This document shows, one piece after another, positions 14,039 to 21,100 of a DNA stretch of 21,100 bases. Under the pieces are notes generated by a model. The model saw nothing but the letters and a program-made list of their open reading frames with translations. It did no database searches and had not been told where the DNA came from. The DNA is from Syntrophaceae bacterium UBA2251 (GTDB taxonomy: Bacteria > Desulfobacterota > Syntrophia > Syntrophales > UBA2251): positions 1 to 21,100 of the forward strand of contig DDXV01000046.1 in assembly GCA_002347815.1 (NCBI GenBank). Reading direction: 5' to 3'. The position numbers and the translations under genes are program-made. Position 1 is the stretch's first letter; every line of letters begins with the position of its first letter.

Positions 14039-15442
14039 CCGGCCCCCTGCGATGCCCTGTCGGAAGGGAACGAGGGGATGCGCTTCATCCTGCCCCAGCG
14101 GGAGCTGATCGCCGACATCGTCGAAACCCACGTCCGGAGCATGCTGTTCGACGGCCTGGTGATGATCGCCAGCTGCGACAAGATCATCCCGGGCATGATC
14201 ATGGCGGCCGCCCGGCTCGATCTCCCGACGATTTTCCTGACCGGCGGCCCCGGGGCGTTTCAGATCCGCTATTCTCCGGCGATGAAGGGGAGCATCCACC
14301 ACCGGGACTATCCCGACCTCGACGATATGGTGGCCACGGCCACGTGCGCCACCTGCGGCGCCTGCGAGTTGATGGGGACGGCCAACACCTTCCAGTGTCT
14401 CGTCGAAGCCTTGGGGCTGACCCTGCCCGGTTCGGCAAACGTCCCCGCTTTCTTTGCCCGGAAACTGCTCTTTGCCCGCCAGACGGGCAAGCGCATTGTG
14501 AAGATGGTGGAGGAGGGACTCCCTGCCCGCAGGATTCTGACGATGAATGCCCTCGAAAACGCCCTGATGGTCGATCTGGCCATCGGCGGCTCGACGAATA
14601 CGACGCTCCATCTCCCGGCCATTGCCCACGAGCTCGGGTTCTCTCTGCCCCTGTCGAGGTTCAATGACTTCAACCGCAAGATTCCGACCCTATGCGCAGT
14701 CGTGCCGAACGGCCCGCACGGCATGCAGGATTTCTACCGGGCCGGCGGCGTACAGGCGGTGATGAAGGCGCTGGAGGATTGCCTGCACGGCGATGCGCTC
14801 ACCGTGACCGGAGAAACGGTTTCCGAAACCCTGCGGAACGCCAAAGTCCTCGACGATCAGGTCATTCACGGCCTTAAGAATCCCTTTTTCCCGGAAGGGG
14901 GAACGGTGTTCCTCTGCGGCAATCTCGCGCCGGATGGGGCGGTGGTCAAACAGTCCGGCGTCGATCCGGGGCAGATGATCTTCAGCGGCCCGGCCCGGGT
15001 GTTTGACGCCGAGGGGGACTGCCTGCAGGCGATCCGCGAAAGGACGATCCGTGAAGGAGAGGTGGTCGTCATCCGCTATGAAGGCCCCCGGGGCGGACCC
15101 GGGATGCCCGAAACACTGGCCGTTACGTTAGGTCTCAGCCTGTCCGGCATCAAAAATGTCAGCCTGATCACGGATGGCCGGTTTTCCGGGGCCAGTTCCG
15201 GACCCTGCATCGGGCACGTCTCCCCCGAGGCCTTCGTGGGAGGCCCGCTGGCCGCGTTGAGGAGCGGAGATATCATCGACATCGACATCCCCGCCCGCAA
15301 GCTCGAAATACGCTTGTCGGAGACGGAAATCCGGGAGCGGATGAAGGACTGGCAGCCGCCGGCGCGGAACATCCCGCCGGGCTTTATGCGCCGCTATGCG
15401 CAGACAGTCAGTTCCGCCGCCCTGGGGGCCGTTCTCGCCTAA
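13925..15442 (+). pseudogene. ilvD: Dihydroxy-acid dehydratase (IlvD/Edd family), 5'-truncated
   Basis: An IlvD/Edd-family Fe-S dehydratase, which in branched-chain amino acid synthesis converts dihydroxy acids to 2-keto acids. Similarity begins around codon 39 (about 14039) at PCDALSEGNEGMRFILPQRELIAD and runs unbroken to the C terminus: CDKIIPGM (Cys84), TCGACELMGTANTFQCL (Cys144, Cys147), GGSTNTTLHLPAIA, FSGPARVFD, YEGPRGGPGMPE and TDGRFSGAS. Intact family members are about 550-570 residues. Here roughly the first 100, including the NSFNE-type motif and one cluster-ligand cysteine region, are missing and replaced by about 38 unrelated residues. The frame is open from the ATG at 13925 (GAGG 6 bases upstream), and an internal ATG exists at 14078. 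No internal stop or frameshift was seen, so decay may be recent. Probably inactive. Confidence 0.7.
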
Positions 15443-16911
15443 GATGGAATGGACGTAGTGCGGTTTTTCCGGCGCTTCCACTCGGCGACGCGGCTCATCG
15501 CACCCGCCAGGCCCCGGAGGGAGTGAAACACGGGAAGGCCCGCCGCCACGAAGGCCTCCTGCGCGGCCAGGAATTCCTTCATGCCTTCGAGATCCTCGGG
15601 GGGGCGCAGGGCGATGAGGACGGGCTTGCCCACGGCTTCCCGGGCGGCGCGAATCACGGCGGTGACCGGTTCGAGAAAAGCGGGCGTCGAAAAGCGGCCC
15701 ATGCCCCAACTGCCGATGGGGTGAAAGCCGAGGTGATAGACGAGCATGTGGATGTCCGGGGATGAGCCCACGGTGCGAAGGGCAACGTCGATGGCGCGGG
15801 GATCGATGAGGTTCAACGTATCCACCGGGTTCGTGAAGATGCTCCCGGCGATCGGCAGATGGCGCTTCAGCTCATCCTGGACCTCCCGCGAAAGTCGGGG
15901 CACGCTCAAGCCGGCCCTTTCGAGTTCGTCGCTTCCGAGCACCGCCGGCCCGCCGCCCGCGCCGATCATGGCCGCGCCGGTGCCCGCGGGAAGCGGCTGG
16001 GCGAAACGGAGGGCCGTCAGCGTATCGATCATCTCATCCAGGTGATCGACCTGGATGGCGTTGGTCTGCCGGCACAGGGCCTCGAAGACGGCGATGGAAC
16101 TCGTCATGCTCGCCGTGTGACCGAGCGCGGCGCGCTGGCCCGCTTCCGTTTTCCCGCCCTTGTAGACGATGACGGGCTTGCGGCGCGCGGCCGTCGCCAG
16201 GGCGCGTGCAAAGCCTTCCCCGTCGCGCACGCCCTCCACGTAGGCGGCAATGATTTCCGTTTCGTCATCCCGGGCAAAGTATTCCAGCAGTTCGCATTCA
16301 TTGACATCCAGCGCGTTGCCGTAGCTCACGACCTTGCTGAAGCGGATCCCCCTGGGTCCGCTGGATTTTGGGAGAATCTGCGCATGGCCGCCGCTCTGGG
16401 TCATGAAGGCGACCGGTCCCGGATCGAGGGGGACGTCGATGCTGTTGGCCACACGGCGCCTCGGGACGAAAAGGCCGATGCAGTTGGGTCCGATGATGCG
16501 AAACCCGTTCGCCCGGGCCTTGTTCAGCATGGCCTGTTCGAGGGCCGCGCGGTCTTCATCGCCGCTTTCGCCGAAACCCGCCGTGAAGAAGTGGACGGAT
16601 CGGACGCCCTTGACGGCGCACTCGTCGAGGAGCGCCAGACAGGACTCGGCCGGGATGTTCACGACGACGTGATCGACCGGACCGGGCACGGCAAGCAGGT
16701 TCGGGTAGCAGGGGATGCCCAGGATCTCCGAATACTTGGGGTTGATCGGATAGATGGCGGGAAACCCCGCCCTGATGAGCGACAGGACGACCAGTCCGCC
16801 GAAGGAAAAGCCGCCGCTCGTGGTCGGCGCGGAAACCCCCACGACCGCCACGCCCCGCGGGTTGAACACCTCCTCAAGAGACACCTGTTTTCCTGCCGAG
16901 TTCTTATCCAT
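15439..16911 (-). CDS. CoA-binding protein, NDP-forming acyl-CoA synthetase alpha-type
   Basis: A 490-residue protein matching the alpha portion of ADP-forming acetyl/acyl-CoA synthetases, which interconvert acyl-CoA + ADP + phosphate and acid + CoA + ATP. It has a Rossmann CoA-binding domain (VAVVGVSAPTTSGG, about 20-34), GPNCIGLF (141-148), a succinyl-CoA-ligase-like domain (MTQSGG, VSYGNALDVNECELLEYF) and the phosphohistidine motif with KTEAGQRAALGHTASM (His265). The ATP-grasp (beta) domain is absent, so a partner subunit is needed; none is visible here. The ATG at 16911 is preceded by GGGGAG at 7 bases. Its stop overlaps the ilvD stop on the opposite strand. Energy conservation from acyl-CoA is plausible in a syntrophic or fermentative host, but the substrate is unknown. 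Confidence 0.88.
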   Translation of the reverse strand: MDKNSAGKQVSLEEVFNPRGVAVVGVSAPTTSGGFSFGGLVVLSLIRAGFPAIYPINPKYSEILGIPCYPNLLAVPGPVDHVVVNIPAESCLALLDECAVKGVRSVHFFTAGFGESGDEDRAALEQAMLNKARANGFRIIGPNCIGLFVPRRRVANSIDVPLDPGPVAFMTQSGGHAQILPKSSGPRGIRFSKVVSYGNALDVNECELLEYFARDDETEIIAAYVEGVRDGEGFARALATAARRKPVIVYKGGKTEAGQRAALGHTASMTSSIAVFEALCRQTNAIQVDHLDEMIDTLTALRFAQPLPAGTGAAMIGAGGGPAVLGSDELERAGLSVPRLSREVQDELKRHLPIAGSIFTNPVDTLNLIDPRAIDVALRTVGSSPDIHMLVYHLGFHPIGSWGMGRFSTPAFLEPVTAVIRAAREAVGKPVLIALRPPEDLEGMKEFLAAQEAFVAAGLPVFHSLRGLAGAMSRVAEWKRRKNRTTSIPS

Positions 16912-17597
16912 GAATGCGCTCCCCGCAATCCCCGTGATCCCGCCGATTCATCGCGAGCCTTGTGGGCTCCCCCTCCCCCAGGCAATGCTTCTTGAAATGT
17001 TCCCTCTTTTAGATTAATCAATCAGGCAAATCAACTCATTTCGTGACGTTCATCGAGTGAAGCATATGACTCCACCGTCCCTCTCCGATGCTCCCGGGTT
17101 CGATGATGAATGTACGTAGGGCCGTCCCCTGCAAATGTCTGGGGCAGCGATGACCATTTTGAAGATGTAAACTAAGGAGCGCTTACTCGCTTTTGAGAGG
17201 AGCTTCCGTGACCTGCCTGTGCCGCGTATACAGACAGGCTGGGCATTGATTTTAGGCGGTCTGGCTCTTGCCCGCGATTCCATCGCAGGGAATATCCTGC
17301 TTGTTTTTTTGCCCTTTTCCGTATAGAAAATCTCCTGAGCAGCGAACAGCTCGGCCTGGACGGTGCAAACAGTGAGCACGGCTTCAACGAAGGAATAATC
17401 TACGGCGACCGAGGCTATCTCCCGCGCGACGAGTTGTCTGCGCCGGTGATTCCCGTTGAGAAGTGAATTCTAATTTCTTCAAGTTATAAAACCATTCTAC
17501 TCGACAGAGCTTTCACAAAAAGAGGCTGTTTCCAAATGCAGATTCGCGAAAAATTATTTTCTCACAACTGAAACATTGGGTTGCCAAGGAGGAAATC
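16912..17597. other. Gene-free boundary region
   Basis: About 690 bases with no gene I can support. From roughly 16990 rightward the composition becomes more A/T-rich than the operons to the left. Short open frames exist on both strands (for example 17050-17379 and 17172-17387 minus, and a plus-strand frame ending GDRGYLPRDELSAPVIPVEK just before 17466), but none has a good ribosome binding site or a family I recognise; decayed gene remnants are possible. The promoter of the WD40-caspase gene should lie in the last 150 bases, which are A/T-rich (TATAAA near 17485), but no clear -35/-10 pair was found. The right end carries that gene's strong Shine-Dalgarno, AAGGAGG. Confidence 0.45.
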
Positions 17598-20132
17598 ATG
17601 TCTGCTAAATCAATAATTCTGATAGCATCTCTGGCTATTTCCCTCAACTCCTGCATGTGGGGTGCGACTACCATCCCTGAGATTTATCTGCGACAGAGCG
17701 ATATGACCATGGAGTTGAATAAAGAGGCTCATGGGATAGAGGCCATGGCCGTTTCCCGCGACGGCAGGTATCTCCTGACCGGCGACAACGGCGGCTGGGA
17801 CTTTATGCGGGGCGGCTACGGCACCGGCAAATCATCGCTCAGGCTCTGGGACCTTACCCGGGGAAGGCAGATGATAAAGATGGATGCAGGACAGACCATC
17901 ATTTCCGTCGCCCTGTCGCCGGATATTAAATACGCCGTTACCGGCGGATTTTTCCAGGATGCCGGACCGCTTAGAAAAACGTCCTTCCCTCCTCTGCAAA
18001 TATGGGATATCGAGACCGGACGACTGCACAAAACCATCGAGCGTATTCCAGGCTTTAAAGGAAATGAATTCAACAGCATATACTTTTCCGCAGACAGCAG
18101 ATTTTTTCTGGCCACCGACTGGACGAGCATATATGTCTTCGATGCCAAAACATGGAACCCGCTCAAGACATTAACCCCGGAGGGATACAGTCCGCCGTCG
18201 ATCATTCCCTATAAAAGCTTTGTTGCCAATTTTTCCCCCGACGGCAAATACATTCTTTCCGGTGACCCGGAAGCCTTACTGCGCCTGTGGGACATTGAAA
18301 CCGCGCGGGAGCTGAAACAACTGCGCGGGCATAAAGCCGGTATGTTGCACGGCGGAATATGTTCAATCGAATTTTCTCCGGACGGCAAATACGCCGTCAC
18401 GGCTGCCTACAATGACGGCAATGTCATTCTCTGGGATATTGAAAAGGGCATCGAAGTCAGGCGGTTTTCCGGTTTCCCGAGTGTGATGGGCATGTATTTC
18501 ATGGATAAAAACCTTTCTTTTTCTCCTGACGGCAGACATATTTTAGCCGTGGGTGACACAATAAGGGATGTAAAAACCGGTGCCGTAACCACCGACCTCT
18601 CTCACGCCTGGAAAGGCATCAAGATCGGCGGAAGAAATCCCGTTTCGGGACAGTATCACCCGAACGGGAGATATGTCCTCATGACCATGGACGATGCGGC
18701 GGTGCGGATATACGACGCCAAAACCGGCGACGAGGTGGCAGTTCTGATCGGCTTTGCCGACGGTGAATGGCTTACGATAACACCCGAGGGCTATTACAAC
18801 TCCTCAGAGAAAGGGGCACAATATCTCAATGTCCAGGTAGGTGAAACTTCTTACAGCGTTGAACGATTTTACGATGTTTTTTATCGGCCGGACATTGTGG
18901 CAGCAAAATTAAGAGGTGATGATGTCAAGGATTTAATCACCATCACGATGCAGGATGCGATCAAAAGGCCGCCGCCCGCTGTAAAAATAAGTTCCGTTGC
19001 AACAACGCCCGCATCTTCCAAGGCAAAAGTCTGTTACAATATCGAGAGCACCGGCGGCGGCATCGGGGAAGTCAGGTTATTTCATAACGGCAAACTCATT
19101 GAATCAGACGGATACTTTAAAGAAGCGTCAAAAGCAACCATCGAAAAGACCGAACTTGCGAAACTGGACAGCAGGGCCGTCTACGAAGACATGAGAAGCA
19201 TAAAGGTCAAAGAGAAGGTGGAATTTACCCCGGTAACAGTGAGGCCAAAGGGAGAAAAAATCAATGACTGCAAGGAAATAGATGCCGTATCGGGGGAAAA
19301 TGAGGTAAGCATCGCGGCTTTCAATAAGGATAATTCCGTTCAAAGCTATATGCAGACAATAAAATTCACCGCAACCATAAAAACGGAAGATCCCCATCTT
19401 TACATGCTTTCCATAGGCATCGATCAATACAAAGACAGCACAATAAACCTCAAATACGCGGTAAAAGACGCCCGGGATATTCAAGAGAAAATTCTTAAAC
19501 AGGCCGCTACCCTTTACAGACCGCAGAATATCCACTACGAACTGCTTACGGATAATCACGCCACCAAGGCAAATATAATCGTCAAAATCACGGAGCTTTC
19601 CGGAAAAATAAAACCGCAGGACAGTTTCATCCTCTTTGCGGCAGGCCATGGCGTGCTTCTGCAAAACCAGTATTACATGCTGACAGGCGAATATGACGGC
19701 CGTGGAACCGATACGAATCTGATCAGCTCCAATGAGATTGTGGATATATCCAAGAAAATAAAATCTCTTTCCCAGCTGTTGATTTTTGACACCTGTCATG
19801 CCGGTGGCGTCGACTACATTGTGAGCGGCTTGTATGATGCCAGGATGTCGGTACTCGCCAAGAAAATGGGCCTGCACATCTACGCATCCGCCTCAGGAAA
19901 GCAAACGGCGCTGGATGGCTACAAGGGCAACGGCCTGTTCACTCACGTCTTACTGGATGGCTTGAACAACAACAGGCAGGCCGACCTCTATAAAGACGGG
20001 AAGGTAACCATTGTGGGTCTCGGTGAATATTCCAAAGACAGGACGACGAAAATATCCACCGAGATCGGTCACAGCCAGACGCCGCTGATTATCAATTTCG
20101 GGAAAGACAGTCCGCTGTATAAATTGCAGTGA
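17598..20132 (+). CDS. WD40-repeat caspase-like (peptidase C14) protein with lipoprotein-type signal
   Basis: An 844-residue protein. Residues 1-19 form a short signal with a possible lipobox LNSC (Cys19), suggesting export and lipidation. About 45-390 are WD40/beta-propeller repeats, seen as recurring SPDGKY...LRLWD or ILWD units (for example LRLWDL at 81-86, LQIWDI at 133-138, LRLWDI at 218-223, VILWDI at 276-281). A beta-rich Ig-like linker spans about 460-590 (VKISSV...VRLFHNGKLIES). The C-terminal caspase-like domain (about 598-840) has LSIGIDQYKD, the catalytic His in FAAGHG (His684) and the catalytic Cys in FDTCHAG (Cys733), so the dyad is intact. AAGGAGG lies 5 bases before the ATG. 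Codon use (many ATA, AAA) and GC content differ from the genes to the left. Substrate and trigger are unknown. Confidence 0.9.
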   Translation: MSAKSIILIASLAISLNSCMWGATTIPEIYLRQSDMTMELNKEAHGIEAMAVSRDGRYLLTGDNGGWDFMRGGYGTGKSSLRLWDLTRGRQMIKMDAGQTIISVALSPDIKYAVTGGFFQDAGPLRKTSFPPLQIWDIETGRLHKTIERIPGFKGNEFNSIYFSADSRFFLATDWTSIYVFDAKTWNPLKTLTPEGYSPPSIIPYKSFVANFSPDGKYILSGDPEALLRLWDIETARELKQLRGHKAGMLHGGICSIEFSPDGKYAVTAAYNDGNVILWDIEKGIEVRRFSGFPSVMGMYFMDKNLSFSPDGRHILAVGDTIRDVKTGAVTTDLSHAWKGIKIGGRNPVSGQYHPNGRYVLMTMDDAAVRIYDAKTGDEVAVLIGFADGEWLTITPEGYYNSSEKGAQYLNVQVGETSYSVERFYDVFYRPDIVAAKLRGDDVKDLITITMQDAIKRPPPAVKISSVATTPASSKAKVCYNIESTGGGIGEVRLFHNGKLIESDGYFKEASKATIEKTELAKLDSRAVYEDMRSIKVKEKVEFTPVTVRPKGEKINDCKEIDAVSGENEVSIAAFNKDNSVQSYMQTIKFTATIKTEDPHLYMLSIGIDQYKDSTINLKYAVKDARDIQEKILKQAATLYRPQNIHYELLTDNHATKANIIVKITELSGKIKPQDSFILFAAGHGVLLQNQYYMLTGEYDGRGTDTNLISSNEIVDISKKIKSLSQLLIFDTCHAGGVDYIVSGLYDARMSVLAKKMGLHIYASASGKQTALDGYKGNGLFTHVLLDGLNNNRQADLYKDGKVTIVGLGEYSKDRTTKISTEIGHSQTPLIINFGKDSPLYKLQ

Positions 20133-20162
20133 TTATTCCTGCCTGTAAATCTCCCGTTGAAT

Positions 20163-21074
20163 CTATTGCGTCAGGGTAAAGTCGATGCCGCCGATAGGCA
20201 CCCAGGACGACTCTTCCCATGAGGGTTTGTCACGCTCCCGAAGCAGGAATTCGATGCGATAACGCCCCGGTTTCCTGACGTCGAAAGTGAAAAGAACGGC
20301 CCCCGGATTTTTGCAATATGAACTTGTGCGGTATCGCGGATCCTGCCCGTTGTTGTCCCCGTCGGGATGCTTAAGGATATACCCGAAAACATATAGCGGC
20401 AGATTGTTGCTATTGACGTAAGTGTTGACGGGCGGTCCTTCCAGCATTGCGCCAAACTTGTGTCCTTTGTCCCAGGCGCTCATCGCTTCATTGACGGAAA
20501 AAGTGTCTCTGACATCAACCGCTCTAACGTCCCTGTCATAGGTATTCGGGCCTATGGAAACTTCGTCATAGATCCCAATGCCCCAGCTCTTCAAGCGCCA
20601 TTGTTTGTATTGAAAGGAAGGAACGGGAAAGGGATGGCCGCCTTTTCCGGAGGAACGGACATCCGATGACGCGGGCTGCTTCTTTCCATCGGTGAAGGCG
20701 ACGGAATATTCCCTGACGGAAACTTCCCTTTTGGACTCCCTCTCCACAACCGCCGTTCTAACTTTCAACGTGCCGAATGCTGGAGATAACTTGTTCGGAC
20801 TCCTGTCATAGAAAAAAACGGGGAATGTCAATTTCTCTTCGGCATAGCCTTCGTCGTTAAATCCGTATGTTGTATTCCAAACCTTCGAGCCGTCGGGTCG
20901 GAGGACCTGTGTTTTGAAGTAATAGTCAAAGGTGCCGAACCGGTTCAAGATGCTCTGCCTTTGCACACGACACCAGAACGTTACTTCTTTGTTGGCGTCG
21001 TAAGCCTCCCGGTCGAATGCCCACACGGTTTGGCTGGGATTCATGCCTGCGCCAAGCACAACCGGCTGTGCCAA
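20163..21074 (-). CDS. Hypothetical protein, possibly exported, with uncertain 5' end
   Basis: I do not recognise the family. The frame encodes about 303 residues rich in aromatic residues and predicted beta strands, with DGSKVWNTTYGFNDEGY in the first half and a C-terminal unit reading GAVLFTFDVRKPGRYRIEFLLRERDKPSWEESSWVPIGG, suggesting beta-sandwich domains. A TTG at 21074 (GGAGG only 2 bases upstream) is the farthest start; the first ATG is at 21044. An in-frame TGA lies about 15 bases before the TTG. The residues at the start (EALAQP if read through) look like the end of a signal peptide, so the true start may have been lost to a frameshift or stop. It faces the WD40-caspase gene tail to tail across 30 bases and shares its lower GC. 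No function is proposed. Confidence 0.6.
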   Translation of the reverse strand: MAQPVVLGAGMNPSQTVWAFDREAYDANKEVTFWCRVQRQSILNRFGTFDYYFKTQVLRPDGSKVWNTTYGFNDEGYAEEKLTFPVFFYDRSPNKLSPAFGTLKVRTAVVERESKREVSVREYSVAFTDGKKQPASSDVRSSGKGGHPFPVPSFQYKQWRLKSWGIGIYDEVSIGPNTYDRDVRAVDVRDTFSVNEAMSAWDKGHKFGAMLEGPPVNTYVNSNNLPLYVFGYILKHPDGDNNGQDPRYRTSSYCKNPGAVLFTFDVRKPGRYRIEFLLRERDKPSWEESSWVPIGGIDFTLTQ

Positions 21075-21100
21075 GGCCTCCGGAACTTGTCAATGAGAAT

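Noticed and set aside
17050..17387. Two overlapping minus-strand open frames of about 70-110 codons
   Set aside because: Unusual composition, no Shine-Dalgarno and no recognisable motif; random open frames are common at this length.
17213..17465. Plus-strand open frame ending GDRGYLPRDELSAPVIPVEK, considered as a transposase or other gene remnant
   Set aside because: No start codon with a ribosome binding site and no family match I can name. Kept only as a possible remnant within the gap description.

Overview
The window reads as a chromosomal stretch of a GC-rich Gram-negative bacterium, most likely a member of the former Deltaproteobacteria (Desulfobacterota, perhaps Syntrophales). That placement is inferred from the gene families and their order (trpS-scpA-scpB-rluB; nadK-recN-acetyltransferase-mltA; an mlaEFD cluster with an auxiliary lipoprotein), not from a marker phylogeny. 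No rRNA, tRNA, CRISPR array or intact insertion sequence was seen.

Left third (1-8966), all on the minus strand. Read in the direction of transcription, a nadK-recN-GNAT acetyltransferase-mltA cluster is followed by an HU gene with a textbook terminator. Next comes a tightly packed trpS-scpA-scpB-rluB cluster (translation initiation, chromosome condensation, ribosome modification), and then an IHF/HU-like gene with its own promoter and terminator. Several genes here start with GTG or TTG, chosen from Shine-Dalgarno placement or 4-base overlaps. The tryptophanyl-tRNA synthetase carries a cysteine pattern matching the [4Fe-4S]-binding TrpRS subgroup.

Middle (9094-13895), plus strand. A promoter precedes an RdgC-like gene that overlaps by 4 bases the first gene of a phospholipid-transport (Mla) operon: a STAS-MlaE fusion permease, MlaF ATPase, MlaD MCE protein and a PqiC/YmbA-like lipoprotein. 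This would be an inner-membrane ABC complex that moves lipids between membranes, with the MlaB role supplied by the fused STAS domain.

Next (13896-16911) comes a rearranged-looking segment. An ilvD-family dehydratase gene lacks roughly its first 100 codons and has an unrelated leader in their place. It converges, with overlapping stop codons, on a gene for an NDP-forming acyl-CoA synthetase alpha-type subunit that has no ATP-grasp partner in view.

Right end (about 16912-21100). Base composition falls visibly and codon use changes (many ATA, AAA and AGA codons). A gene-free stretch of about 690 bases leads to a large WD40-repeat/caspase-like (peptidase C14) protein with a lipoprotein-type signal sequence. 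A convergent gene of unknown function with a doubtful 5' end follows. This is the accessory part of the window and the most interesting one: an apparently exported WD40-caspase on a compositionally distinct segment.
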